Assembly (NCBI RefSeq): GCF_030268225.1
Contig: NZ_BSQG01000009.1
Coordinates: 62,001-126,000, forward strand
Direction of reading: 5' to 3'
Source of the DNA: Nocardiopsis ansamitocini
GTDB taxonomy: Bacteria > Actinomycetota > Actinomycetes > Streptosporangiales > Streptosporangiaceae
Length of the DNA: 64,000 nucleotides
Below the pieces are notes generated by a model. The model made no database searches. It was not told the DNA's origin and saw nothing but the letters and a program-made list of their open reading frames with translations. The position numbers and the translations under genes were made by a program. Positions 42,629-53,640 of this stretch are shown here, piece after piece. Within the stretch, counting starts at the first letter, position 1; each line of letters starts with the position of its first letter.

Positions 42629-45600
42629 TCAGCGACCGCTCGTGACCCGGCGCAGTTCGGCACGGGCTTCGACGGCCTCGGGCACCCCGAGTTCCGTGAA
42701 GATCTCGGTGGCCTCGACGAGCATCGACGCGGCCGCATCCGGTTCGACCGTATCGGCCGGCAGCCGTCCCAGACCGTACAGCGCCTGGGCCTCGGCGAAA
42801 CGCTCGTGCCGGTCGCGGGCCAGCCGCAGCGCCCGCTCGTGGGAGACCCGTGCTTCCGCGTAGCGCTTGCCGCGAGCGTAGGTGACGCCGAGGTCGTTGC
42901 CCACCTCGGCGTCCGCGCTGTGCTGGGCGGTCTGCTCGCCCAACGCAAGAGCGTGCAGGTGCGCGGCGACCGCTTCGTCGAGCCGGCCGGTCTCGCGCAG
43001 CGCGATCCCGATACCGTTGCGGGTGTAGGTCTCCCCTGCGGTGTCCTCAAGAGTCAAAAACAGGTCCAGCGCCTGCCGGAAACGGTCCAACGCGCTGGTA
43101 GGGGCCCCTTGCCGCACATCGATCTCGCCGAGGATCCGCAGCGCAGCCGCCCGGCAGTCGTCCAGACGGGGGCCGTGCTCGCCGGCCAGAACCGCGTCAC
43201 AGCATTCCCTGGCCTCGTCGAGATCGCCCAACTGGAGGTGGACCAGGGCGATGTTGGTGCGCTGACGGACCTCCTGTTCCAGGTCCTGGGAGGAGGCCGT
43301 GTGGGCCAACACCAGTTCCAGGCACTCCAAGCACTCACGGAACCGGCCCATCCGCTCCAGCACCATCGCCATGTTCGCCCTGGCCCGGGCCTCCCCGTTG
43401 GCGTCGCCCAACACGGTGAAGATGTCCCGGGCCTCGGTGAGCAGGGACAACGAGAGGTCGAACCGTCCCGAAAGGCAGTGCGCGATCCCCAGTCCGATGA
43501 GGGTGACCGCGCTGCCCATGTCGTCACGGTCGGCACGACTGGCCTCCAGGGCCTGCTCGTGGGTGCTGAGCCACAGCTCCGTCTGGCCGTGTGCGGCGTA
43601 GAAACGCCACAGCGCGTTGGCCAGCTGCCATGCCTGCGTACTGCGCTTGCACGCGGCGAAGTGGTCCACGACCGCCGCCAGGTTCTCCCGATGGAACTCG
43701 AACCAGTGCACGGCCTCGGACCAGGTGGACCAGCTGGAGCGGTACCGCGAGGAGGGGACTGCGTCTACCTCGTACTCGTGCCCGCGCGGCCCCAAAAGTT
43801 CGGCCGCCTGACTGGCGCTGCGCAGGTAGTGCTCGCTCAGACGCAGCCGGCTCTCCTCGACGTCGTCGACGGCCAACCGGGACACCGCCTGATCGCGGGC
43901 GTACTCACCGATCAGGTCGTGGAAACGGTAACGGTCGACATCGGACTCCTCCAACAGACAGACGCTGACCAACTCCTGGAGGAGGTCGTCGGTGTCGGGA
44001 AGGTCCTGGTCGAGCAGTGCTGCCGCGCCGTGCAGGTCGACGCTGGTGCCGATCATCAGTCCCATGCGCAAGAAGGCACTCTTCTGCTCGGCGTTGAGGC
44101 TCTGATAGGAGAGTTCGAAGATCGCCTCGACGCTGTGCCCCTCGGTGCGCAGCTCGCGAAACCTGCGGTCCTGCGCGCCGAGCCGCTGTGCGACGTGGGC
44201 GAAGGTCCAGCGAGGCCGGGTGGTCATACGGCCGGCGACGATGCGCAGCGCCAAGGGGAGCCCACCGCACAGGCGGATCACCCGGTAGGTGGACTCGGGG
44301 TCGGCGGTGGTTCGCTCCGTCCCCAGCACCGTGCTGAGCAGTTCCTTCGCTTCTGCCACCTGCAACATTCCCAGCGAGACGTGCCGGGCCCCGCTCAGCC
44401 CCGCGAGATCGTTGCGGCTGGTGACAAGGGTGAAGGAGCCTGGACCGGCCGCGAGGAGCGGGCTCACCTGGGCCTGGTTGACCGCGTTGTCCAAGACGAT
44501 CATGATCCGCTTGTCCACGAGGATGGACCGCCAGAGTGCGGCTCGTTCCTGAGCGGAGTCGGGGACGGCGTCGGGCTCCACCCCTACCGCGCGCAACAGG
44601 CTGCCCAGCGCGAGGGCCGGATCGGCCGGCTCCTGGTCGACGGTATGTCCGTAGAGGTCGACGAAGAGTTGACCGTCGGGGTAGTGGTCGGCGATACGGT
44701 GCGCGGCGTGGATGGACAGGGTGGTTTTGCCCGCCCCTCCGGGACCGGTGATGACACAGACCTCGGCTCGGGAACGGCCGCCGGTCCCCACGTCGAGAAC
44801 GCGTTGGAGGTCGGCGGAGCGGCCGGTGAAGTCGGGGATGTCACGAGGGAGGTCGTTGCGGGCGAGGAACGGGGGCAGGGCGTCGGTGGGCACGACCTGC
44901 GTTCCCGGACCTGTCAGGGAGCCGGTTCGGGATTCGTCCGCGCCCCGGGCGGCGGCCTCGTCGGCCTCCTCCGAAAGGATCTGCTGGTAGAGCTGCGCGG
45001 TCTCCTGCCCGGGTTCGATCCCGAACTCCTCGGCCAGGTAGCGGCGCGTCTCGTTGTAGGCGGCAAGCGCGGCAGCACGCTGGCCGCTGCGGTGCAGCGC
45101 GAGGATCAGCAGATGGTGCAGGCGCTCGCGCAGCGGTTCCTCTCGAACCATCGGGGCGAGCCGGTTGACGATCGCGAGATGGTCCCCCAGGGCGAGACTG
45201 GTCTCCGCCCAGGCGGTGACGGCCGCCCAGCGCTCTTCCAGCAGGGGCTGCCCCACGGTGTACCAGAGCCGGGCCGACCCGGTCCCGGAGAAGGGGTCGC
45301 CGCGCCAGCACTGGAGAGCACGGTCCCACAAGGAGGCGGCATCGGTGCTCGAACCGGCTTCACGGGCACGGGCCGTGAGCGCTCTGAAACGGTGCAGGTC
45401 GACGCGGTCGGGATCGGTCTCGGCGAGATAGCCGCCGGCGGTGGTCCGAATAAGGCCGGGAAAGGCCCTACGCAGGTGGGAGACCTGGACCTGAATAACG
45501 GATCGGGCGGTACGCGGCGGCTCCGTTTCCCACAGAAAACCGATCAGCCGATCAACGGTGACCTCTTTTCCGAGGTCAATCAGGAGAGCGCCGAGGACAC

Positions 45601-45679
45601 AACGCTGTCTGGGCCCGCCGACAGAGACCGGCTCCCCGTTATGCCAGGCCGAAATCGGACCCAGGACGCCAAATTCCAC
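42629..45679 (-). CDS. AfsR/SARP-family transcriptional regulator with NB-ARC and TPR domains
   Basis: This is a full-length 1016-residue SARP. It has an OmpR-like winged helix (residues 1-90), a bacterial activator domain (about 95-245), a STAND ATPase (Walker A GPGGAGKTTLS about 308-318; Walker B IMIVLDNA about 390), winged-helix and arm regions, and C-terminal TPR repeats (about 690-1010). Such proteins switch on secondary metabolism and morphological genes. It starts at GTG 45679 with no clear ribosome site. No PKS/NRPS cluster is adjacent, so it may act globally like AfsR, or on the carbamoyl cluster 20 kb away, which is a guess. Confidence 0.95.
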   Translation of the reverse strand: MEFGVLGPISAWHNGEPVSVGGPRQRCVLGALLIDLGKEVTVDRLIGFLWETEPPRTARSVIQVQVSHLRRAFPGLIRTTAGGYLAETDPDRVDLHRFRALTARAREAGSSTDAASLWDRALQCWRGDPFSGTGSARLWYTVGQPLLEERWAAVTAWAETSLALGDHLAIVNRLAPMVREEPLRERLHHLLILALHRSGQRAAALAAYNETRRYLAEEFGIEPGQETAQLYQQILSEEADEAAARGADESRTGSLTGPGTQVVPTDALPPFLARNDLPRDIPDFTGRSADLQRVLDVGTGGRSRAEVCVITGPGGAGKTTLSIHAAHRIADHYPDGQLFVDLYGHTVDQEPADPALALGSLLRAVGVEPDAVPDSAQERAALWRSILVDKRIMIVLDNAVNQAQVSPLLAAGPGSFTLVTSRNDLAGLSGARHVSLGMLQVAEAKELLSTVLGTERTTADPESTYRVIRLCGGLPLALRIVAGRMTTRPRWTFAHVAQRLGAQDRRFRELRTEGHSVEAIFELSYQSLNAEQKSAFLRMGLMIGTSVDLHGAAALLDQDLPDTDDLLQELVSVCLLEESDVDRYRFHDLIGEYARDQAVSRLAVDDVEESRLRLSEHYLRSASQAAELLGPRGHEYEVDAVPSSRYRSSWSTWSEAVHWFEFHRENLAAVVDHFAACKRSTQAWQLANALWRFYAAHGQTELWLSTHEQALEASRADRDDMGSAVTLIGLGIAHCLSGRFDLSLSLLTEARDIFTVLGDANGEARARANMAMVLERMGRFRECLECLELVLAHTASSQDLEQEVRQRTNIALVHLQLGDLDEARECCDAVLAGEHGPRLDDCRAAALRILGEIDVRQGAPTSALDRFRQALDLFLTLEDTAGETYTRNGIGIALRETGRLDEAVAAHLHALALGEQTAQHSADAEVGNDLGVTYARGKRYAEARVSHERALRLARDRHERFAEAQALYGLGRLPADTVEPDAAASMLVEATEIFTELGVPEAVEARAELRRVTSGR

Positions 45680-45732
45680 AATTGGAACTCTAGCAAGGCC
45701 ATTTACGGCTTATTGGATAAACATGTGAGCCG

Positions 45733-45771
45733 TCGCACCCGCACTCCCCTCCCAGGCAAGTGCGGGTGCGA
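45733..45771 (-). terminator. Hairpin between small gene and SARP gene
   Basis: TCGCACCCGCACT (45733-45745) pairs perfectly with AGTGCGGGTGCGA (45759-45771) over a 13-nt loop. It lies between two minus-strand genes and probably ends the upstream small transcript before the SARP gene. Confidence 0.65.
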
Positions 45772-45787
45772 TGGTATTTACTCAAGG

Positions 45788-45991
45788 TCAGCCCGCCTGC
45801 TTCTCAGCGCCGTCCTCTTCATCGGGGGTCCGGACCGGCTCGTCGGGCTCGACCGTGCCGGGCTCGGGAAGCTCGGGGTCGGGTTCGTGCTTGGTGGGCC
45901 GCATTTTCGCTGCGGGGGATTCCCACCCCTCGATGATTCCCCGAAATCGGACCTCAACCGTAGCCGGATCCAAAGCGGGTGCCTGGAGCAT
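45788..45991 (-). CDS. Small acidic protein of unknown function upstream of the SARP gene
   Basis: This 67-residue protein starts at ATG 45991 with GAGGGG seven bases before. The first third is structured (VEVRFRGIIEGWESPAAKM). The rest is rich in Pro, Glu and Asp and probably disordered. Short acidic proteins with this look often sit near SARP genes and may be peptide signals or small tailored products. I recognise no family. Confidence 0.5.
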   Translation of the reverse strand: MLQAPALDPATVEVRFRGIIEGWESPAAKMRPTKHEPDPELPEPGTVEPDEPVRTPDEEDGAEKQAG

Positions 45992-46458
45992 GCACTTTCC
46001 CCTCGTGACGATGTGACGCGAGATCGCGGCAGGAGCGACTCACCGCACCGCAACCGGGCCCGCCGCAACAGGGTCCGGTCGCGGGCGGCGAAGCACCCGT
46101 CACCGCCAGACCGACAACCGCGGGCCGTCCTCCCACGGGAACCGCTCTCGCAGAGTGGTTCCACCGTAAGCGGCGCGCCTTGCGGACAGCTTTCAATCCG
46201 CTTACAGTCGCGCCCGCGGCCGTACAAGGAGGGTGCGCCGACTGCGCGCTGCTTCCCACCTGCCCCGGAAGGCCGGTTTCACCCCTTGTCGGGTGTCCTG
46301 GAACCGGACGTTCCCGGCCCCCGACAGACGGGAAGCGATCGTTTTCAGGGGTCGGGACCAGGAAGCAGGGGGCGACGTGGTCGGGAACCACCGAACTGGT
46401 CATGCTGGTCAGGGGACCATCGGCCCCGGAACACGGGGCATGTGAGACGGAGGACGCC
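45992..46458. other. Divergent intergenic region, nothing certain
   Basis: This gap of about 470 bp separates the small acidic gene (minus) and the Nudix gene (plus). Frames crossing it are shadows or have no ribosome site. No convincing RNA or repeat is seen. Confidence 0.4.
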
Positions 46459-47325
46459 ATGCTCAAGGGGGACGGCGACGGCTGGGTCGTTCTCGCCGAC
46501 GGCTCACGCAGGTGGGGCCGGTACGGCGCGGCGGGACTGCTTCTGCACGCCGTAGGCACAACGGATCCCGGTCATGTCCTCATGCAGTACCGGTCGGGGT
46601 GGACCCACCAGGGCAACACCTGGGGCCTGCCCGGAGGTGCCAGAAACAGTGGGGAGACCTCGATCACCGCTGCGCTGCGCGAGTTCGGCGAGGAGGTGGC
46701 AGGCGACCTGGGACCGGTCGACCTCGAAGGCGTCCACCGCCAGGACCTGGGCGTGTGGGTCTTCGACACGGTGCTTGCCAGCACCAGGGAGCGTCGCCCC
46801 TTCTTCCCGGGCAACCACGAGAGCACGATCATGCGTTGGGTACCGGTGGCCGAGGTCGCGGACCTGCCGCTGCTCCCGGCACTCGGGGTGACGTGGCCCG
46901 ACCTGTACCATGCACTGTCGCAGCCGTTCGTCCTCGTGGTGGACGCAACCAACGCCTCGCCGCCCCGGGACGCCATCGGCACGCTCCACGACGAGGTGGC
47001 CGAACTCGTCCGGGTAGGCGTGCCGGACGACGTGCTCCCGCCCGATCTCGGCCTGGCCCCACTGCACCGGCGCTTCCCCACCGCGCTGTTCGTGGTCGAC
47101 GCCTCCGCGCCCGCCCTGGAACCGGCCCCCGGCACACAGGTCGTCCGCACCGCGGGCCCCGCCGGCACAACCGTCCTGGAAGTGGCCCGCTCCCATGCGG
47201 ACGCGGCCTGCACGGTGGTCGTGACCGACGACTCTGCGCTGCGTCTTCACTGCGTCGCTGCGGGCACGCATCCGGTTCCCCTGTCGTGGCTGCACCGCGC
47301 GTCCCGATCGGACGGCGGCCGTTGA
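46459..47325 (+). CDS. Nudix hydrolase fused to a PIN/NYN-like C-terminal domain
   Basis: This 288-residue protein starts at ATG 46459 with GGAGG five bases before. Residues 20-160 are a Nudix domain with box GGARNSGETSITAALREFGEEVAG (59-82), matching GX5EX7REXXEEXG. Residues 165-285 form a second alpha/beta domain that starts FVLVVDATNAS and ends VVVTDDSALRLHCVAAGTHPVPLSWL. The early Asp after a hydrophobic strand and the late VTDDSALR acidic pattern resemble PIN/NYN ribonucleases. The fusion suggests nucleotide or RNA-end processing. The second assignment is by pattern only. Confidence 0.75.
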   Translation: MLKGDGDGWVVLADGSRRWGRYGAAGLLLHAVGTTDPGHVLMQYRSGWTHQGNTWGLPGGARNSGETSITAALREFGEEVAGDLGPVDLEGVHRQDLGVWVFDTVLASTRERRPFFPGNHESTIMRWVPVAEVADLPLLPALGVTWPDLYHALSQPFVLVVDATNASPPRDAIGTLHDEVAELVRVGVPDDVLPPDLGLAPLHRRFPTALFVVDASAPALEPAPGTQVVRTAGPAGTTVLEVARSHADAACTVVVTDDSALRLHCVAAGTHPVPLSWLHRASRSDGGR

Positions 47326-47349
47326 CCGGCGGATCGTCTCCCGCGACCG

Positions 47350-48171
47350 TCACGGCTTCGGGGGTCGGACGCGCAGTTCTCCCTCGCTGACCGTGACGGC
47401 CGTGCCTCCGATGAGCACCCGCCCCGGAGCATCGGCGGAGAGCTCCAGGGAGAGGCGGCCGCCACGGGTCGAGCATTGGAACCCGGTGAGGGATCCCCGG
47501 CCGAGCCGTGCCGCCCAATAGGGGGCAAGCGCAGTGTGCGCGCTCCCGGTCACCGGGTCCTCGGGCACTCCGACGTTCGGCGCGAACAGTCGGGAGACGA
47601 AGTCGTAGGGCTGGCCGGGGGCAGCGGGCGCCGTCACGATCACCCCGCGTGCCTCGGGCAGGGCGGTAAGGGCTGCCAGGTCCGGAGCGAGGTCGCGGAC
47701 CACCGCTTCCTCGGAGTAGACCACGACGTAGTCGCCCACCTGGCTGTAACCGACCCATTCGGCTTTCCCGCCCAATGCCCGGGCCAGACCGGCGGGCGGC
47801 TCGACCTCGCGGGGCGGGTTGGCCGGGAAGTCCAGCCAGAGCAGACCCTCACGCAGGGTCACGGTGAGCACACCGCTCCTGGTACTGAAGCGGATCGGGG
47901 TGGCACTGCCGTCCTCGACGAGGGCGTGCGCGGTAGCCAAGGTGGCGTGCCCGCAAAGATCCACCTCGACCTTGGGCGTGAACCAGCGCAGTTCGTAATC
48001 CGCTTCGGGAGACGCGACAGGGCGCGCGAACGCGGTCTCGGAGAGGTTGAACTCGGCAGCGACCCGTTGGGCCCAGCCGTCGTCGTAGCGATCGGCGAGC
48101 AACAGGACGGCAGCGGGGTTGCCCTCGAAGGGGCGTTCGGCAAAAGCGTCGACGACGCGGAAGCGAGGCAT
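47350..48171 (-). CDS. PhzF-family isomerase/epimerase
   Basis: This 273-residue protein has the PhzF signatures: VVDAFAERPFEGNPAAVLLL at the start with the catalytic-Glu region NLSETAFA (about 43-50), LCGHATLATAHAL (about 72-84) and VPEDPVTGSAHTAL (about 200-213). It is full length and starts at ATG 48171. Family members isomerise small cyclic acids. No phenazine genes are nearby, so the substrate is unknown. It is convergent with the Nudix gene. Confidence 0.92.
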   Translation of the reverse strand: MPRFRVVDAFAERPFEGNPAAVLLLADRYDDGWAQRVAAEFNLSETAFARPVASPEADYELRWFTPKVEVDLCGHATLATAHALVEDGSATPIRFSTRSGVLTVTLREGLLWLDFPANPPREVEPPAGLARALGGKAEWVGYSQVGDYVVVYSEEAVVRDLAPDLAALTALPEARGVIVTAPAAPGQPYDFVSRLFAPNVGVPEDPVTGSAHTALAPYWAARLGRGSLTGFQCSTRGGRLSLELSADAPGRVLIGGTAVTVSEGELRVRPPKP

Positions 48172-48458
48172 ACCCCGAGCCTAGGAAAACCGTCGAGCCT
48201 GCGGGTAGGTCCAATCGACGGTACTGGCCCCTATCCGTTCCCGGGCACTCCGCACGGTCGTGGTTCGTTGTCGGGTGCAGAGCGGGCCCGTCACCGTGCG
48301 GACAGCCGCATTTCGGCCTTAACGATGTGCCGGAAGCGCGAGTCAGGGGTAAGCCAGGGTAAGAGCCCTGATGTGCTGGGCACGGTCCCCCGGGCATGCT
48401 GGATGGGGATCACCGGACCAACCAGGTCCGGGTCGCTCACAACCGACTTGGAGCAGAC

Positions 48459-48893
48459 ATGACGCTGGAGCGCGGCAACGCATTCACTCCCGTCGCCTCG
48501 GCGACGATGATCTGGCCGTGGGGCACGGCCATGGTCGCCGGCACCGTGACAGGTGCCGCCTACTTCCTGTTGAACCTCGGCGCCTTCCCGATCGGCGGCG
48601 CGCTCACGACCGCGATTTTCTTCTTCTCGCTGGTGGGCGGCGGCGTTGCGCTGATGGGCAGCAAGGGTGACCGTCGGGCACGACGGTACGCTGGTCAGTA
48701 CCCGTGGCGTTTCGCTGCGGCCCCGGCGATGCTGGGCGGAGCGGGTACCGCACTCGTGTCCTTCATCATGTCGGTCCTCGGCGGGTCGTTGATCGGTGGA
48801 CTGTTCGGCGCTCTTGCCGCGGGGATCGGCACGGCCGCCGTAATCTGGGTGATCCTGGGCATCATCGGTATGGTCGCCGGGAACAAGAACTGA
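48459..48893 (+). CDS. Small membrane protein of unknown function (four helices)
   Basis: This 144-residue protein has four hydrophobic segments (about residues 18-38, 44-64, 88-110 and 118-140), separated by a basic loop (GSKGDRRARRYAGQYPWR). It ends with a basic tail (AGNKN). No family is recognised. ATG 48459 is preferred over 48396. It is likely monocistronic. Confidence 0.7.
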   Translation: MTLERGNAFTPVASATMIWPWGTAMVAGTVTGAAYFLLNLGAFPIGGALTTAIFFFSLVGGGVALMGSKGDRRARRYAGQYPWRFAAAPAMLGGAGTALVSFIMSVLGGSLIGGLFGALAAGIGTAAVIWVILGIIGMVAGNKN

Positions 48894-49049
48894 CGTGCCG
48901 CGAGATCTGGCCTGAGTGAACAGGGGATGACTGCGCCCTGCATAGCGAGACATCGATAACGGACACGACACGCCACCCCGTTCCGGACGCCCCTGTGCGC
49001 CGGAACGGCTTCATTGCCTCCATTGAACGGTGTAAGCGGAGCGTGCCCC

Positions 49050-49913
49050 GTGACAGTTGACCCCTCCACCCCCTCCGGCGACGACGCCCGGCAGAAAATG
49101 ATCGAACGGGTCCGCGGCCTTCTTCGGATGGCCGAGGATCCCTCGGTCACCGATGCGGAGAGCCAAGCGTTCACCGCCAAGGCCGCGGAACTGATGACCC
49201 GCCACGCCATCGTCGAGGCCGAGGCCCGTGCGCAACGCGGCGAAGCCGCCGAGGACGTCACCCGGCTGGATTTCCCGGTATCGGGGGTGGGCGGCCACGG
49301 CAAGGCACGCGTCAAGGCCCTGGCCGCGATCGCTTCGGCCTACGGCTGCCAGTCGGCGGTTCGCGGCAACTCCTCGGCCAACACCGACCGGATGCTCATC
49401 ATCGTGGGCACGGTCACCGCACTGGACTCGCTGCGCGTGTTGCTGCCCTCCATCACCATGCAGATGGAGGCGTCCGCCCGCTTCACCGCCCGTGAGCACG
49501 TCACCGGGCTGCGTGAGCTGCGCAACTACGAGCGTTCGACACTGGCCTCCGAGCGCAGCCGCTTCTACCGGTCCTTCATCCGCGCCTACGGTTCCGCGGT
49601 GGCCGAACGCATCCGCGAGTTCCGGGCGCGCCTGGCGGCGGACGAACCCGAACAGTCCGGGACCGACACGACCGCTGATCCCACCAGCACCACCGGCGCC
49701 AAGAGCGGCGCCGAACTCGTGCTGCGCGAGGACGTCGACCGTGTCCAGGAGGACTTCGAGCGCCGTTTCCCTCAGTTGCGTCCGACCCGCCCCGAGCGAA
49801 CCCACCACCGCGCCGGCTACCGGGCGGGCTATATCCGCGGTCGCCGCGCCGAACTCGGTATGGAAACAGCGGTGAGCCGGGGGACGTCCAATTCCCTGGT
49901 CGACGGAGACTGA
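49050..49913 (+). CDS. DUF2786-domain protein
   Basis: This 287-residue protein opens with IERVRGLLRMAEDPSVTDAESQAFTAKAAELMTRHAI, the DUF2786 signature. A long charged region and a C-terminal RAGYRAGYIRGRRA pattern, also typical of the family, follow. Function is unknown. GTG 49050 has AGCGGAG upstream and is preferred over 49014. Confidence 0.85.
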   Translation: MTVDPSTPSGDDARQKMIERVRGLLRMAEDPSVTDAESQAFTAKAAELMTRHAIVEAEARAQRGEAAEDVTRLDFPVSGVGGHGKARVKALAAIASAYGCQSAVRGNSSANTDRMLIIVGTVTALDSLRVLLPSITMQMEASARFTAREHVTGLRELRNYERSTLASERSRFYRSFIRAYGSAVAERIREFRARLAADEPEQSGTDTTADPTSTTGAKSGAELVLREDVDRVQEDFERRFPQLRPTRPERTHHRAGYRAGYIRGRRAELGMETAVSRGTSNSLVDGD

Positions 49914-49950
49914 AGGCCCCGTGGGGCCGACGGCCGACACCGGGCGGGGT

Positions 49951-51534
49951 CTACCTTCGGTCAAAAGCACGGAGCGCGTCGAGCCGTCCGGCCGCGCCGA
50001 CCCTGCGGGGCGAGGTCCGCGGCAGCACCGCCACCAGGGTTTCCAGGACTTCGGTGTCGTCTCGTCCTAGGTCGGTCTGGGCGAGGTGCCACAGGGCTTC
50101 GGCGTCCCCGAGTTCCAGAACACCGGTGCGCAGGGTCGCGGCGAGTTCATCGCGAAACACCCGAACCTCGGGAGCCTCCGAGCGTCCCAGGAACTCACCC
50201 CGGTATTTCGCAAGCGCGGCGTGCACGTCACCCCTGTTCAGGGCCTGGCGCACCTGGAGGAAGTCGGAGTCGGGCCGCTCGGCCAACCGGTAGGGACGGG
50301 TCAACAGGACATCCGTTGCGAGTTGGGAACGCAGGCGGTGCACCTCGACCCGAACCGTAGTGGGGTTGCCGTCCTCCCCGTAGAGGCCCAGGGCCAGCTG
50401 CTCGGCGGTACGGCCTGCCGGGGCCATTGCCAGCAGCGCCAGGATCTCGGCGTGCCGCGGAGAGACCCGGAGCAGACGCCCCCCGAGCCGCACATCAGGG
50501 GTTCCGGGGCCCAGGAAACGCAGGGAGAGCTTCGGCCCCGGTGACGTACGCCCAGTACGCGGAGCGGGGACCGGACGCGTGTGCCGGGCCGGTAATCGGA
50601 GCAGCCAACCGCGGGCCAGCGGTTCGAGCGTGCCCCGAAGCCCGTTCCCGAGATCGACGTGCCCGCTGCCGGCGGTGGTGTCCACTCGCTCCGGGAGCGC
50701 CCCGGGATAGTCGGCACGGCGATGGCCGGCGACGATCCGGCCGCTCCGGCTGAGGAGTGCGCCGGGCTGAGCGCCGAGACGATGCAGATCCTCCAGGCAT
50801 TGCTCGCGCAACCGATCGTCGTCCGCACGTACCCGCAACCGCAGCTCGTGCTCGGCGAGTTCGGCAGCGGCCGACACCAATCGGACCATTGCCGGGTGGA
50901 CACCGCTGTGCCGGCCGCTGACGTCGATCGTGCCCAGGACGTGGCCGCTGTCGGGATCGGTGATCGGGCTGGCCGCGCACGTCCAGTCATGGTAGGTGCG
51001 CACCAGGTGCTCGGCGGAGTAGATCTGGACGGGGCTGCGCATGAACAACGCGGTACCCATGGCATTGGTGCCGATCACGTCCTCGCTCCACTGCGCCCCC
51101 TCGGTGAGCAGCACGTCGTCGGCCTCGCTGCGCACCTGGCTGGACCCCTCGCACCAGAGGATGCGACTGTCGGCATCGGTGACGATCAGTAGTTGGGCGG
51201 AATCGTCCACCACGTTGGCCAGAGTCCGGCGCAAGGTCGCCATGACGGCGGCCAGGGGGTGGTTCGAGCGCACGTCGCACAGTTCGTCGCGGTCGTAGAC
51301 CAGCGGCGGGTCAGCGGTCTCCGGATCGACACGGGCCTGCAGCGAGCGCCGCCAGGAGGCCGAGACCAGGGACCGGGTCCCCGGCTGCACGCGTGCCTCG
51401 CCGAAGGCCGCCTCGTAATCGTGACGCAGTGCGCGGCCGGAGCGCTCGGGCCCCGCCATGCGCCCGTGCCACGATGTGGACTCTGGGGAAGCGGACACTT
51501 CATCACCGTCCGGCGAACACTGTGGTCGTCGCAT
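49951..51534 (-). CDS. GAF-domain (AcoR-like) transcriptional regulator
   Basis: This protein of up to 527 residues has an N-terminal helical module (about 35-70), a GAF domain (about 95-235; LLIVTDADSRILWCEGS, WSEDVIGTNAMGTAL, CAASPITDPDSGHVLGTIDVSG), and a C-terminal winged helix (RLLRVSPRHAEILALLAMAPAGRTAEQLALGLYG, then RVEVHRLRSQLATDVL) instead of the sigma-54 ATPase of AcoR. This form is common in actinobacteria upstream of alcohol/aldehyde dehydrogenase genes. ATG 51534, GTG 51498 and ATG 51459 are all possible starts. It is divergent from the aldehyde dehydrogenase operon, its likely target. Confidence 0.85.
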   Translation of the reverse strand: MRRPQCSPDGDEVSASPESTSWHGRMAGPERSGRALRHDYEAAFGEARVQPGTRSLVSASWRRSLQARVDPETADPPLVYDRDELCDVRSNHPLAAVMATLRRTLANVVDDSAQLLIVTDADSRILWCEGSSQVRSEADDVLLTEGAQWSEDVIGTNAMGTALFMRSPVQIYSAEHLVRTYHDWTCAASPITDPDSGHVLGTIDVSGRHSGVHPAMVRLVSAAAELAEHELRLRVRADDDRLREQCLEDLHRLGAQPGALLSRSGRIVAGHRRADYPGALPERVDTTAGSGHVDLGNGLRGTLEPLARGWLLRLPARHTRPVPAPRTGRTSPGPKLSLRFLGPGTPDVRLGGRLLRVSPRHAEILALLAMAPAGRTAEQLALGLYGEDGNPTTVRVEVHRLRSQLATDVLLTRPYRLAERPDSDFLQVRQALNRGDVHAALAKYRGEFLGRSEAPEVRVFRDELAATLRTGVLELGDAEALWHLAQTDLGRDDTEVLETLVAVLPRTSPRRVGAAGRLDALRAFDRR

Positions 51535-51645
51535 ACGCGCCCGGCTGTTGCGGAAGGCATCAGCCCCGACACTGCCGAGGCGCCCCGTTGCTGTTCACAT
51601 GCCTACCCCCTGCTCGGGACGCCAATCGGGGCACCCTCACCCGCA

Positions 51646-51663
51646 TGCAACGTGATTGCAACG
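51646..51663. promoter_or_regulatory. Paired TGCAACG elements upstream of the aldehyde dehydrogenase gene
   Basis: TGCAACG occurs at 51646-51652 and 51657-51663, one helical turn apart, about 60 bp before the ALDH start in the divergent region. A paired direct repeat on one face of DNA suits binding by the neighbouring GAF regulator. Confidence 0.4.
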
Positions 51664-51721
51664 GCCGGACTTCTAATGTGGCGCACCACACATCCAGTCT
51701 CGCTTTCAGGAGGTCGCCGAA

Positions 51722-53245
<1,524 letters not shown>

Positions 53246-53247
53246 CC

Positions 53248-53640
53248 ATGGCCGGCGACGCGGACCGGCCCGAGCGGGTTTCTCTCACCGAGAAGGCAGC
53301 ACAACTGCTCGCCCGGCTCACCGAGACGCATGGCCCACTGATGTTCCACCAGTCGGGCGGGTGCTGTGACGGAAGTTCACCGATGTGCTACCCCGACGGC
53401 GATTTTCGCCTGGGCAATTCCGACGTCCACCTGGGCGATCTGCACGTCGGCGGAATCGAGCGGCCGGTCTCGGTATGGATGTCGGAGTCGCAGTTCGAGT
53501 ATTGGCGACACACCCACTTGACGATCGATGTGGTTCCTGGGAGAGGAAGTGGATTCTCCGTCGAGGCACCGGAAGGAGTTCGTTTCCTGATCAGGTCCCG
53601 GTTGTTGACCGACGAGGAGCTTGCCCGGCTGGGTTCCTGA
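53248..53640 (+). CDS. DUF779-family protein of the aldehyde dehydrogenase operon
   Basis: This 130-residue protein has the DUF779 motif HQSGGCCDGSSPMCYPDGDF (residues 34-53), with the conserved Cys-Cys and Cys that could bind metal, and the pattern VWMSESQFEYWRHTHLTIDVVPGRGSGFSVE. Such proteins always accompany AdhA/ALDH genes and are thought to help enzyme function or metal handling. It is not biochemically proven. Confidence 0.9.
   Translation: MAGDADRPERVSLTEKAAQLLARLTETHGPLMFHQSGGCCDGSSPMCYPDGDFRLGNSDVHLGDLHVGGIERPVSVWMSESQFEYWRHTHLTIDVVPGRGSGFSVEAPEGVRFLIRSRLLTDEELARLGS

Noticed and set aside
39889-46555. Long plus-strand frames opposite tex and the SARP gene
   Set aside because: Mirror frames of high-GC genes; no ribosome sites or family motifs.
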